Of a DNA stretch of 64,000 nucleotides, positions 18,816-27,682 are shown in pieces (within the stretch, counting starts at the first letter, position 1; every line of letters starts with the position of its first letter). A program made the position numbers and the translations under genes. The notes under the pieces were generated by a model. It made no database searches, was not told the origin of the DNA, and saw only the letters and a program-made list of their open reading frames with translations. Source of the stretch: Eubacteriales bacterium (GTDB lineage Bacteria > Bacillota > Clostridia > Lachnospirales > Lachnospiraceae); NCBI GenBank assembly GCA_030524175.1, contig JAUNHC010000006.1, forward strand, positions 108,356-172,355, given 5' to 3'.

Positions 18816-18989
18816 TAGCATATGCACAATATCAAGTACATTTTTTGCTTTTTTTTGTATAAAACAACAAAATGCAACATGACAAAATATTGGTTTCTTT
18901 AGGTTTTTTATATAAATTCAGTCTAATATATCCAGTTTTTGTGACTTTTGTCAAATACATTCAGGGTTGCCCTGTTATGTCCATTTGTG

Positions 18990-19160
18990 TTAATTCTTCT
19001 TTTCTATATTCAGGTCATTAAGCAGCCGTAGTTTGTCTTCCCTGCTGTATGGAAGTGAATCCAGATAACTGATAACAGCATCCGCCTGTATGGCGGCCAC
19101 ACGATTTGCCAGTTCTTTCTTGTCTTTCTCAGATTTTGGAAAATGAACCACAACGTTCAT
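18990..19160 (-). CDS. 56-residue skin-encoded protein, candidate recombination directionality factor
   Basis: A small ORF missed by length cut-offs. It starts at ATG 19160 with AGAGGAG 8 bp upstream and stops at TAA 18990. The product begins MNVVVHFPKSEKDKKELANR and ends LLNDLNIEKKN; it is charged and looks helical after a short beta-like start. It is divergent from the recombinase, 153 bp away. In C. difficile a small skin-encoded protein (CD1234) acts as the directionality factor that limits sigK excision to the mother cell. I infer the same job here from size and position, not from recognised homology. Two copies of CATAAAATA, similar to mother-cell -10 boxes, lie upstream (19188-19196 and 19207-19215), but no matching -35 is clear. 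Confidence 0.65.
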   Translation of the reverse strand: MNVVVHFPKSEKDKKELANRVAAIQADAVISYLDSLPYSREDKLRLLNDLNIEKKN

Positions 19161-19252
19161 ATGATTTGCTCCTCTGTCGTCTCCATTTATTTTATGGGAG
19201 CATATTTATTTTATGTCATCCTCTTCACTTCCTTACACATATCCTGCATCAT

Positions 19253-19282
19253 TTGAACAAAAATGAAATATTACTTTATATA
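19253..19282 (+). promoter_or_regulatory. Candidate vegetative promoter of the skin recombinase
   Basis: TTGAAC (19253-19258) and TTATAT (19276-19281) are 17 bp apart; TATATA one base on fits an 18-bp gap. If real, the recombinase is not mother-cell specific, and control would rest on an accessory factor. Confidence 0.4.
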
Positions 19283-19313
19283 ACACATCATACAAGGAGG
19301 CAGTCTGTAACTT

Positions 19314-21050
19314 ATGGAAGATACTGATAAGTTCATTGCCGTCTATTCCCGTAAATCCAAATTCACAGGGAAAGGAGAAAGCATTGAAAACCAGATCGGT
19401 ATGTGCAGGAAATATATCGAAACCCATCATGGTCCTGAATCTCTGCCTCGTATACGAGTGTATGAAGATGAGGGATTCTCCGGCGGTACGCTCAATCGTC
19501 CCCAATTTAAATCCATGATCCAGGATGCCAAGGACGGAAAAATATGTGAGATCATTGTTTACCGTCTTGACAGGATAAGCCGAAATATCGGTGATTTCTC
19601 CAGACTCATTGAAGAGCTGCAGAAAATGGATATCACCTTTGTCTCCATCACTGAAAATTTTGAAACAGAATCTCCCATGGGGCGGGCCATGATGTATATC
19701 GCTTCTGTATTCTCCCAGCTGGAACGTGAGACCATCGCCGAACGTATCCGCGACAATATGCACGAGCTGGCTAAAACCGGCCGCTGGCTGGGAGGCACCA
19801 CTCCCACAGGATACGGATCAGAAAGTGTTTCCAATGTAACCATAGACGGAAAGAAAAAAAAGGCCTGTAGGCTGAAACTCCTCCCCGAAGAAGCAAAAGT
19901 AGTAGAGCTGATCTACGAAAAGTTCCTGGAAACAGAATCCTTAAGCCAGACAGAAACTTATCTGCTTCTGAACGGATACAAGACAAAAAACAGCAAACCC
20001 TATTCCCGCTTTTCTATTAAAAACATTCTGTCCAATCCAGTATACATGATAGCCGATGAGGATGCTTATCACTACCTCCTTGAAAGTGAGGCAGCCTTGT
20101 TCTCTGAAAAAGAAAGCTTCAACGGCAAGTATGGTATTATGGCCTACAACCGTACCATACAAAAAACTGGAAAAACGAATAAACTTCGGGAGAAAAAAGA
20201 ATGGATCGTTTCCGTTGGCAGACATCCCGGGATCATAGCCGGAAAGACCTGGATCAAAGTACAAAAATTGCTGGAGCGTAACCGCTCAAAAGCATATCCT
20301 TCAAGCAGAAGCAATGTTGCCTTATTATCCGGACTGCTCTGCTGCGGCAGCTGCGGTGACCATATGCGCCCCAAAATTGCCCACGGCACTTATCCCGGCG
20401 GCACTCCTAATTATTACTATCTCTGTACCACAAAAGAAAAAAGCAAGAGAAAGCTCTGCAGCATGAAGAATCCTGACGGTAATCTTCTTGACCAAATGGT
20501 AATTGAAGAAATCAAAAAGCTTACCAGTGACAGACATTTATTCATAAAGCTTTTGGAACATGGAAGGGGAAATCTGTGTGAAGAACATACGGATTATTCG
20601 GAAAATACTGCCCGGCTAAACCAACAGATCACAGAAAACCTGGAAAAAATACAGGCATTGACTGCCGCTCTTTCCACAGCTGCATGCAGCTCTGCTGAAA
20701 AATATATTGTAAAAGAAATTGAAGACTTGGACAAGAAAACGCAGGATTTAAAAGATCAATTAAAACAATTAGAAAAGTTAAATTCCAGGCATGCTCAGTA
20801 TGATATGGAATTTACCGTGATCAAAAACATGGTACACTCCTTCGGCAGTACCATTGATCAGATGAACCTTTTCCAAAAACGTACTGCACTACGTTCCATT
20901 GTAAAAAAGATCATCTGGGATGGTAAAAACGCCCATATTTATCTTTTCACCACTGACGAAGAGTATGAATTTCTGGAAAATCTTCCTCTCATCTCAGAGA
21001 CGGGAACAGATTTCCAGAATAAAGCGCCGTCAGGGGAGGATAGCAAATGA
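19314..21050 (+). CDS. spoIVCA: Large serine recombinase of the skin element (SpoIVCA type)
   Basis: A 578-residue site-specific recombinase that should excise the skin element. The resolvase-type catalytic domain has the nucleophile Ser15 in YSRKS, DEGFSGGTLNRPQF, YRLDRISRN, and MGRAMMYIASVFSQLERE followed by TIAERIRDN. A recombinase domain with GGTTPTGYG and NPVYMIADEDAYHY follows. A zinc ribbon uses Cys344, Cys347, Cys371 and Cys382, and a coiled coil spans about residues 430-490. AAGGAGG lies 13 bp before the ATG. The stop codon TGA (21048-21050) is part of the right attachment core AATGA. On excision the circle joins this frame to the left end, replacing the stop by 59 further codons, up to TGA at 12828. 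Confidence 0.93.
   Translation: MEDTDKFIAVYSRKSKFTGKGESIENQIGMCRKYIETHHGPESLPRIRVYEDEGFSGGTLNRPQFKSMIQDAKDGKICEIIVYRLDRISRNIGDFSRLIEELQKMDITFVSITENFETESPMGRAMMYIASVFSQLERETIAERIRDNMHELAKTGRWLGGTTPTGYGSESVSNVTIDGKKKKACRLKLLPEEAKVVELIYEKFLETESLSQTETYLLLNGYKTKNSKPYSRFSIKNILSNPVYMIADEDAYHYLLESEAALFSEKESFNGKYGIMAYNRTIQKTGKTNKLREKKEWIVSVGRHPGIIAGKTWIKVQKLLERNRSKAYPSSRSNVALLSGLLCCGSCGDHMRPKIAHGTYPGGTPNYYYLCTTKEKSKRKLCSMKNPDGNLLDQMVIEEIKKLTSDRHLFIKLLEHGRGNLCEEHTDYSENTARLNQQITENLEKIQALTAALSTAACSSAEKYIVKEIEDLDKKTQDLKDQLKQLEKLNSRHAQYDMEFTVIKNMVHSFGSTIDQMNLFQKRTALRSIVKKIIWDGKNAHIYLFTTDEEYEFLENLPLISETGTDFQNKAPSGEDSK
21046..21049 (+). other. Right attachment core of the skin element
   Basis: The second AATG, in context GATAGCAAATGAGCTTCTG. 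In B. subtilis the skin junctions share a 5-bp AATGA core. Here the right end has AATGA and the left end AATGC, so the exact strand-exchange bases within AATG cannot be fixed from one sequence. Confidence 0.88.
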
Positions 21051-21411
21051 GCTTCTGATGATGCTTCGTTCCAAGAAGAAACACTCCAAAGAGGTTTCTC
21101 TGTATGAACCGATCGGTACAGATAAAGAAGGGAATGAAATCAACCTTTTAGATGTGATTGAAAGCCCGCTGGTGGATGTGGTGGAAGATTATTCCACAAA
21201 GGAGGACTTGAAGCTGATACTCCAGTCCCTGGAAACCACCTTGACACCTAAGGAGTTTCAGGTGATCTGTTACCGTTACGGGCTGTTCGGGCAAAAGGAA
21301 CAGACACAGCGAGAGATTGCACAGAAATTGTCTATCAGCCGTTCCTATGTGTCCCGCATCGAAAAGAATGCCCTTCTCAAACTTCGCAGGCTTTTCCCGG
21401 ATGTAACGTAA
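21050..21411 (+). CDS. sigK: Sporulation sigma factor sigma-K, C-terminal segment
   Basis: The remainder of sigma-K. From the junction it reads ELLMMLRSKKKHSKEVSLYE, then PIGTDKEGNEINLLDVIESP (region 3), and a region 4 helix-turn-helix near the end (TPKEFQVICYRYGLFGQKEQ, QREIAQKLSISRSYVSRIEK). There is no start codon of its own, and the upstream continuation of the frame is antisense-like noise within the recombinase. With the 5' segment it gives 209 residues, the usual size of mature sigma-K. Expression therefore requires excision of the skin element. Confidence 0.93.
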
Positions 21412-21450
21412 CCGCCGCCGACAGGTTTTCTCTGCCGGCGGCGGTGTTTT
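21412..21450 (+). terminator. Rho-independent terminator of sigK
   Basis: The GC-rich stem CCGCCGCC/GGCGGCGG, plus further pairing in the loop, is followed by GTTTT and starts right after the TAA stop. It separates sigK from the convergent kinase gene. Confidence 0.85.
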
Positions 21451-21469
21451 GTGGACATATACTCGATTT

Positions 21470-22957
21470 TCATTTTACAACCGGCAGAAACATACTGATT
21501 TCATATGTATTTTCCATCTCCTCCACAGTGCATCTTCCATTCATTTTTCCCATCATACGTTTTATATTCAGTACCCCTAAATTTGTGCTTTCCACTCCGT
21601 TGCTGCTGGCTTTCACTTTATTTCTGATCCTTAGATACATACAGCTTTCTTCCATTTTCATTTTTTCCGGTCCGGTATAAAGGCCTGCCATAATTTCCAC
21701 TTTCTCAGATTCATCGGCATATTTCAGCAGGTTAGAAGCGATATTATCCAGAATCCTGTCCATATATTCTGACACAACAGAAATTTTTGCATCCGGCCAG
21801 GAAATGCTGCATTTCACAGTAAAACCCTGGCTCTCCAGAAACATCATCAAGTCGGAAAGTCTTTCTTCCAGCACAGAACGTATGCTGTGAGGCTGCTCAG
21901 GAATAATTTTGTCGTCCCGGGAAATATAGAACTGCTTAAAGAGCTGGTCTGACATACTCTTTATCTGGTTAGCCTTCAGTGCTGTTTTTTCCAGATATTG
22001 TTCCATCTCCTTCTCATCCTTATACTTCTTTTTTGACAATAGTTCTGCATATAAAAGCAGTGAAGTAAGAGGTGTCCGCAGGTCATGGGCCATACCGGTG
22101 ACAAGACTGTTGTTTGCCTGAAGGAGTTCTTCTTTTGCCTTCATATTTTCATCAAGGCTCATTCGCATCTGATTAAGGCCAAAGGCCAATGACGAAAGCT
22201 CATCCATCCCTTGCACCGTAATCTCTTTGTCCATTCCTCCCCCTTCCAGGATTTTCACTTCATTCTCCAATTGACGGACATATTTAAGCTTTTTCTGCAA
22301 AAATGCAAGGAAGATCAGCAGAAATAGGAGGGCGGAAAGAGCCAGTTCTATATAGTGCGCAATGAGATAAAACTGATATTCAAACAACCCCAGCAGATAG
22401 ACTTGACCTGACCCGTCCGAAAATTCCATATCGTACTGTTTTGCCTCATTTCCATACATCTCTTCTATCATATAAGCAGATTCCGCAGTAACGACACCAG
22501 ACTCATCATCAACCGTACTGTCCTCAGCCATTCCCCCATCATCAGCCCCGGCTTCTTCTGCAGCAGCGTCATCAATGAGACCTGCTGTCTCAGATGAAGT
22601 ATCATAAACCGTTTCCCCAGCCCCAATACTCACTTCATCTGTGTCATCAGCATAATAAGAGGTATATGTCATCCGGTCATCCATAAAAACCGTATAGTAC
22701 ACCAGTATATGCTTCCGGGTCCACTTATTCAGGCCCTCTACATCATCTGACGCAAGCTTGTTGTCTGTAATATATTTTTGAAGCTTTGCCGCGGTTCTGT
22801 CAGTGGCCCGTTCTATATAGACAGATACCTGGAAGTAAGTGTCCAGCAGCCGGGCCACTGCCTGGTTAGACACATAATAAAAAAGGATAGATGCAGCCAT
22901 TGCTGCTATCAGCACCAGGCTGCATTTCATTTTTAAACTATACCGTCTCTTAGACAA
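21470..22957 (-). CDS. Sensor histidine kinase with atypical ATP-binding end
   Basis: A 495-residue membrane kinase. It has two membrane segments (about 12-30 and 200-220), an extracytoplasmic domain with a very acidic, low-complexity stretch (about residues 104-154), a HAMP-like region, and the phospho-acceptor box GMAHDLRTPLTSLLLYAELL with His291. The N box is recognisable (RILDNIASNLLKYA), but no D-x-G-x-G box follows: the equivalent region reads RIRNKVKASSNGVESTNLGV. ATP binding may therefore be unusual. It overlaps the response-regulator gene by 8 bp. The ABC genes upstream in the same direction are the probable targets. Confidence 0.87.
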   Translation of the reverse strand: MSKRRYSLKMKCSLVLIAAMAASILFYYVSNQAVARLLDTYFQVSVYIERATDRTAAKLQKYITDNKLASDDVEGLNKWTRKHILVYYTVFMDDRMTYTSYYADDTDEVSIGAGETVYDTSSETAGLIDDAAAEEAGADDGGMAEDSTVDDESGVVTAESAYMIEEMYGNEAKQYDMEFSDGSGQVYLLGLFEYQFYLIAHYIELALSALLFLLIFLAFLQKKLKYVRQLENEVKILEGGGMDKEITVQGMDELSSLAFGLNQMRMSLDENMKAKEELLQANNSLVTGMAHDLRTPLTSLLLYAELLSKKKYKDEKEMEQYLEKTALKANQIKSMSDQLFKQFYISRDDKIIPEQPHSIRSVLEERLSDLMMFLESQGFTVKCSISWPDAKISVVSEYMDRILDNIASNLLKYADESEKVEIMAGLYTGPEKMKMEESCMYLRIRNKVKASSNGVESTNLGVLNIKRMMGKMNGRCTVEEMENTYEISMFLPVVK

Positions 22958-23645
22958 ACATGTACCCCTTTCCCCACACTGTACGGATGTGCTGCGGTTC
23001 CTGCGGGTCTTTCTCTATTTTCACCCTGAGTTTACGGATATGTACCATAACTGTACTGTTTGAGGAATAGAAATACGGTTCCTTCCATATGCTTTCATAT
23101 AAATTCTGGGCAGAAAATATTTTTGACGGGTGTTCCATCATAAGGAGCAATATTTTGTATTCCAAATCGGATAGATCCACTGTCACGCCCCCTGCCTGGA
23201 CCTCGTTAAATTTTCTGCTGATGCGGATTCCGCCGGCTTCCAGATATTCATTGCTGTCCGGTTCCGCCTTTCCGCTGTACACCCGGTAACGGCGCAGCAG
23301 TGCTTTTACCCTCCCCAAAAGCTCAGAATAGGAAAAAGGTTTTCCCAGATAGTCATCTCCTCCTGCCATCAGACCGATAAGCTTATCTGATTCCTGAGCC
23401 TTTGCTGTGAGGAACAGAACGGGCACATACGATATTTTGCGTATTTCTTCACAAGTCTTAAGTCCTGAAATTCCGGGCATCATCACATCAAGGATCACCA
23501 GGTCTGTTTCCGGGGTCAAAAGTGACAGACCCTCACTCCCATTCTCCGCCTCTGTCACTGTATATTGTTCACTTTCCAGCAGGATCCTTACGCCCTCCCG
23601 GATATCTGCATCGTCCTCTATAATCAATATTTTCGCCTTACTCAT
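22950..23645 (-). CDS. OmpR-family response regulator
   Basis: A 231-residue two-domain regulator. The receiver domain has acidic residues DDAD, phospho-acceptor Asp53 in LVILDVMMPG, the Thr in FLTAK and the Lys in GKPFS. The C-terminal winged helix ends VHIRKLRVKIEKDPQEPQHI followed by RTVWGKGYMFV. It overlaps the kinase gene and lies 129 bp after the ABC permease gene on the same strand. It probably controls this ABC operon; direct repeats of TTAAG upstream of the ATPase gene (27690-27735) are candidate binding sites. Confidence 0.92.
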   Translation of the reverse strand: MSKAKILIIEDDADIREGVRILLESEQYTVTEAENGSEGLSLLTPETDLVILDVMMPGISGLKTCEEIRKISYVPVLFLTAKAQESDKLIGLMAGGDDYLGKPFSYSELLGRVKALLRRYRVYSGKAEPDSNEYLEAGGIRISRKFNEVQAGGVTVDLSDLEYKILLLMMEHPSKIFSAQNLYESIWKEPYFYSSNSTVMVHIRKLRVKIEKDPQEPQHIRTVWGKGYMFV

Positions 23646-23774
23646 GCTTCCCTCCAGCTTCCTGCCGGTTACTGTTCATTTGGTATCCGGCAGACTCTTC
23701 CCAATACATAAAGATTAGGTACGCTTCTCTTTTACCACTATATCACAGATCCGGCACAATGATAAGTGTATCTT

Positions 23775-25160
23775 CTATGCCTTCATAGCCTCCAGTGCAG
23801 AGATTTTCACAGCTTTATTGGCCGGATAATACCCTGCGGCCACACCTATGAATATGGAAAATACAAGGGCAAAGACTGCAAGCCATACGGGAATAATGGA
23901 AATTGTAGTTCCGGTAGACGCTACCATCCCCATTGCGCCCATGCCAAAGGTATCCTCCCCTGTGCCGCCGCCCGCTGCTGCTGAGAAATAATTCATTGCC
24001 CAGGAGGCTCCGTAACTTAGTGCGATTCCCACGGTGCCGCCCATAAATCCAATAGTAGCCGCTTCCATAAGAAATTCCTTCCTGATATCTCCCAGAAAGC
24101 ATCCCAGGGCTTTCATGATCCCAATTTCCCTTGTTCTCTCCGCGATAGACATGATCATAGTATTTGCAATCCCTATAGCCGCCACAATCAGCGAAATGGC
24201 GCCAAGCCCGCCCAACATCAACTGCTTTTGCTGTGCATCCTTTTCCATGGGCTTACGGATACTCTCCATGGAAAATGTCTGGAACCCCATCATCTTAATT
24301 ATTTCCTCTGTCTGCACCACATCCTTCATGTCCTTTACACTTACAAGAATCTGGGAGTATTCCTTTTGCTTTTTCCTTCCATCTGCTCTTTGAAGCTGCT
24401 TCTGAAGCTTTTCCAGATCCTTCATCCTCATGACCAGACCGGACATGGTTTCCTCACCAATATCATAATCCTCATTAATGCGGCCTGCCACTGTCAGCTT
24501 TTGAATCTCTTTATACTCAGCAGTTCCGGCTGCGGGCTGCTGTCCTCCATTGTCTGAAGGCTTCTTCTCTTTCTTTTGGGATATGGATACTTCCGCCCCA
24601 AGGGCCTTGAAAAACGGTTTTGCATTTTCATCCATCCAATAATCCACCATGTTTTTACCTTCCGGCCGCTTGCTGTCTGTGAATTCAAAGGCAAAATTTT
24701 TTCCCGACAGGACTTCAAAAGGGCGCTTATCCGGGAACTTCCCCTCAAGAAGCCGGTAGCCTATTTTTTCAAAATCCGTCTCCGAAATTCCTATAATGGT
24801 GGTGCTCCCTCCTACAAACCTGTTCTTTTCTCCTGTTGTCAGCACAAATTCTCCCAGATCCAGACTTCTCTTTGCTATCACTGTGGTGACATTGGGAAGG
24901 GCCTGTATCTCCTTCACTGCTTTTTTGTCCAGAAGGGTTTTCTGGGCATTGTTTACCGGAGACGGCGATACGGTGATCCTTGTAAGATTTCCCATCTGTG
25001 CCAGCATCTCGTTCTGTGCCTCTCTCATGCCTATTCCAAGGGAAACCATGACCACAATGGCGCAGCATCCGATGATCACGCCGGAAACAGTGAGCATGGT
25101 GCGTCCCTTTCTGCGGTAAAGATTGCGGAGACACATTCGCATAATATCCAAAAATGACAT
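23775..25160 (-). CDS. MacB/FtsX-type ABC transporter permease
   Basis: A 461-residue permease with the MacB layout. One N-terminal membrane segment (MLTVSGVIIGCCAIVVMVSL) precedes a large extracytoplasmic domain of about 250 residues. Three membrane segments close the protein, including LGGLGAISLIVAAIGIANTM and the AERTREIGIMKALGC loop. This class works mechanically in efflux, lipoprotein handling or peptide resistance, not in import. It overlaps the stop of the accessory-protein gene by 1 bp, so ATPase, accessory protein and permease are coupled. The substrate is unknown. Confidence 0.92.
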   Translation of the reverse strand: MSFLDIMRMCLRNLYRRKGRTMLTVSGVIIGCCAIVVMVSLGIGMREAQNEMLAQMGNLTRITVSPSPVNNAQKTLLDKKAVKEIQALPNVTTVIAKRSLDLGEFVLTTGEKNRFVGGSTTIIGISETDFEKIGYRLLEGKFPDKRPFEVLSGKNFAFEFTDSKRPEGKNMVDYWMDENAKPFFKALGAEVSISQKKEKKPSDNGGQQPAAGTAEYKEIQKLTVAGRINEDYDIGEETMSGLVMRMKDLEKLQKQLQRADGRKKQKEYSQILVSVKDMKDVVQTEEIIKMMGFQTFSMESIRKPMEKDAQQKQLMLGGLGAISLIVAAIGIANTMIMSIAERTREIGIMKALGCFLGDIRKEFLMEAATIGFMGGTVGIALSYGASWAMNYFSAAAGGGTGEDTFGMGAMGMVASTGTTISIIPVWLAVFALVFSIFIGVAAGYYPANKAVKISALEAMKA

Positions 25161-26932
25161 TATAAAATCTCCTCTTCTTCCAGCTTGATTTTTTTCTGTT
25201 TTCTGCGGCGTAGAACCACAGCAATGATAACTATAAGCACTGCCGCTGCTGCGCCATAAATCATCGTCTTTCCAGAGAAAAATCCTGCCTTATTTACCTC
25301 CATTTCTTCCTCCATTCCGTCCATACTCATAGCATAATCGGACATGTCTGCTTCTCCTTCTGTAACTGCCAGCTCTACCTCCCTCTCCGCAGTTTTCTCA
25401 TTGCCCTCGGCATCTTCATAGGTTACTGTGATTTTTGCCTTCTGGTTTCCTGTCTCATGAGGTGTCACGAAGAAATCAATGGTTCCGCTGGTGCCTGCCT
25501 CCACATTTCCCATGAATTTATATGTCTCTTCACTTGACATATCTGTTTCCAGTCGGGCCTCCATGTTGTAGATCGTTGTCTTCCCTTTATTCACATAAGG
25601 AATGGAAATGGTTGATTCTTCATTTGCTGTTGTCTCATTTTCCTTTTGGATATCTCCGATACTGAAGCGGTCAGGCTGTGTGAAACGGATGGACAGCTTC
25701 TCTGTGGAAGTAGTCTGTACTCTCTCATCTTTTTTCAGATATTCATATTTAAAATTGATTTCCAGTTTCGCATTCTCCGCCTGCCCCTGAGGAAGAACCT
25801 TAAGCTGCATCTCTTTTGCAAAAGTTTCCCGGGGACTCATCCGTTCAACATATGTGGTGTTTGAAGAATCTTCGATGGACAAGGCCTCACCTGCCTCCAC
25901 AGTCATCACAAGATTCTCCACTGCTGTCTGCTTATTCGTGTTCAAAAAAACAAGCTTCAGGGTAAATTCCTCACCTGCTTTTACATCTTTGCCATAATCA
26001 TACTGGCTGATGATGATATTGGGTGTCATAGGATCGATCTGCTTTTTGCTGCCTTCGCCGCCGTCGCTTCCCCCGCTGTATCCGCCTCCGTATGTACCTC
26101 CGGCTTCCTCATTTCCTTCCGGTTGATCTTCCGGATTTCCTTTGTCTCCGGAAACCGGCAGCAGAATGTTTTTTTCCAGCTGTCCTGATTTCACCTGTCC
26201 CTCTTCCTCATAACGGTAAGTCATCTTCACTGTCATCGTCAACGTAGGGATTCCATTCTGTAAGCTGCCGGAAATCAATTTAACCTTTACCTTCCTTTCC
26301 TGGCCCGGCTCAATGTCTTTCACATCAAAAGTGTCTGTCTTCTGGTCTGCATTCATGGAAATTCCCTGGGGCAGCCCGAACTGAAGCTTAATATTTTCAA
26401 GCTTTGTTTTCTTATATGTATTTTTGACAAAAACTACCACCGGAAACTCTTCTCCTGCTTTAATGGCCTTTTTCATCTCATCCCTGGAAATGATGATACC
26501 GCTTCCGTCTATGGGCAGGTCATCCGGATCGGAAGGCTCCGGTCCCGGAACCGGTGTATCCTCCGGGGTGGGCTTAGGTGCCTCTGTCACCGGCGGTTCA
26601 GTCTCCTGGCTGTTCGCCCCTGGTTTTTCTGTACCTGCCTCACCTGACGGTAATCTCCCTGAATCCCATCCGCCTGTTTCTGTCCCGTCTGTCACAGGAG
26701 GCAGATTTCCTTCTTCTGGTTCATCAGAAGCGGACTGCTTTCCCCCTGGCTGCCCGCTGCTGTCCTGAAAATCTAAAAAAACAGAGTTGGCTGTTTCCAA
26801 TTCTTCCTGTATCTGTGCAGGCTCTCCCCAAGCACTGTCTGAAGCCAAAACATTTGCAGCTGAAGTATTCCCGGCCAGCCCCGCACAGAGCAGTGCAAGA
26901 AGTAATTTATTTTTTATATTCTGAATGTTCAT
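25160..26932 (-). CDS. Exported, membrane-anchored CARDB-like accessory protein of the ABC system
   Basis: A 590-residue protein. It has a signal peptide, a Pro/Glu/Thr-rich low-complexity spacer (about residues 50-145), and repeated immunoglobulin-like modules resembling CARDB/COG1361 domains. Each module has a phrase such as IIISRDEMKKAIKAGEEFPV or IIISQYDYGKDVKAGEEFTL. A second Gly/Ser-rich linker (GGTYGGGYSGGSDGGEGS) separates the modules. A C-terminal membrane helix (MIYGAAAAVLIVIIAVVLRR) and a basic tail anchor it. It sits between ATPase and permease, overlapping both by 1-4 bp, so it is probably an extracellular part of the transporter. The function is inferred from context. Confidence 0.8.
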   Translation of the reverse strand: MNIQNIKNKLLLALLCAGLAGNTSAANVLASDSAWGEPAQIQEELETANSVFLDFQDSSGQPGGKQSASDEPEEGNLPPVTDGTETGGWDSGRLPSGEAGTEKPGANSQETEPPVTEAPKPTPEDTPVPGPEPSDPDDLPIDGSGIIISRDEMKKAIKAGEEFPVVVFVKNTYKKTKLENIKLQFGLPQGISMNADQKTDTFDVKDIEPGQERKVKVKLISGSLQNGIPTLTMTVKMTYRYEEEGQVKSGQLEKNILLPVSGDKGNPEDQPEGNEEAGGTYGGGYSGGSDGGEGSKKQIDPMTPNIIISQYDYGKDVKAGEEFTLKLVFLNTNKQTAVENLVMTVEAGEALSIEDSSNTTYVERMSPRETFAKEMQLKVLPQGQAENAKLEINFKYEYLKKDERVQTTSTEKLSIRFTQPDRFSIGDIQKENETTANEESTISIPYVNKGKTTIYNMEARLETDMSSEETYKFMGNVEAGTSGTIDFFVTPHETGNQKAKITVTYEDAEGNEKTAEREVELAVTEGEADMSDYAMSMDGMEEEMEVNKAGFFSGKTMIYGAAAAVLIVIIAVVLRRRKQKKIKLEEEEIL

Positions 26933-27627
26933 CGGCTTTCCTTTCTTTCATCTTTTACAATATTACCGTCGATCAATGTGAGAATCCTGTCTGCATAGGA
27001 TGCCATTTCCGGGTCATGTGTGACCAGAACGATGGTCTGGTTGTTTTTCCCGGCAATTTCCAACACCATCTCCATAATCTGAGATGTGGTTTTTGTATCC
27101 AGGTTTCCTGTAGGTTCATCTGCAAAAATAACCTCCGGGCTTACCGCAAAGGCTCTTGCTATCCCTACTCTCTGCTGCTGTCCTCCTGACATTTGGGATG
27201 GATAATGATGCAGCCTTTTTCCCAACCCTACCTTCTCCAGCAGACTGGCAGCCCGGGCCTCCCTGTCTTTTCGTCCATATCCCTGAAACATAAGGGGCAG
27301 AGCTGTATTTTCCAGTGCTGTCATATAAGGAAGCAGATTGTAAGCCTGGAATATAAATCCTATATGTTTTTGCCGGAAAGCAGCCATCTGGTTTTCCTGA
27401 AGCTTTGTGATATCAACCTTATTGATGATCACTTTCCCCTGGGTAGGCTTTTCCATCCCTGCAAGCTGATTGAGCAATGTACTCTTACCTGAGCCTGAAG
27501 TTCCGAAAATGCAGCAAATCTCCCCTTTTTGGATCTCCGCATTGATCCGGTCCAAGGCCACTACCTTTTCATTCCCTATTTTATATACCTTCCTCACATC
27601 GCTGATCTTTATCATAGTCTCCTGCAT
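26929..27627 (-). CDS. ABC transporter ATPase (LolD/MacB type)
   Basis: A 232-residue ATPase with Walker [14 protein letters not shown]-loop [15 protein letters not shown], signature [16 protein letters not shown], Walker [14 protein letters not shown] and switch His in LVTHD. The sequence is typical of ATPases paired with MacB/FtsX-like permeases. It is first in the operon ATPase, accessory protein, permease, then response regulator and kinase, all on the minus strand. Confidence 0.94.
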   Translation of the reverse strand: MQETMIKISDVRKVYKIGNEKVVALDRINAEIQKGEICCIFGTSGSGKSTLLNQLAGMEKPTQGKVIINKVDITKLQENQMAAFRQKHIGFIFQAYNLLPYMTALENTALPLMFQGYGRKDREARAASLLEKVGLGKRLHHYPSQMSGGQQQRVGIARAFAVSPEVIFADEPTGNLDTKTTSQIMEMVLEIAGKNNQTIVLVTHDPEMASYADRILTLIDGNIVKDERKESR

Positions 27628-27682
27628 ATTCTGTCTGCCTCATTTCTGTGTGTGATTTTTCTGTTTCTTTCTTACACCATCT

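Larger units (their letters stand above)
12653..21049. mobile_element. sigK intervening (skin) element, 8,397 bp
   Basis: A DNA element that splits sigK between codons for N89 and E90. It holds a five-gene ABC-transporter operon on the minus strand, a 56-residue ORF (minus strand) and a large serine recombinase (plus strand) next to the right end. Excision between the AATG cores gives an exact 630-nt sigK frame (268 + 362 nt). The known skin elements of B. subtilis and C. difficile are larger, so this one is compact. It should be excised only in the mother cell, so the transporter stays in the germ line. Confidence 0.92.

Noticed and set aside
19266-19298. Sigma-E-like promoter (AAATATT-N16-CATACAAG) before the recombinase
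   Set aside because: The -10 would overlap the AAGGAGG ribosome site, so the transcript would start after it and could not be translated normally.
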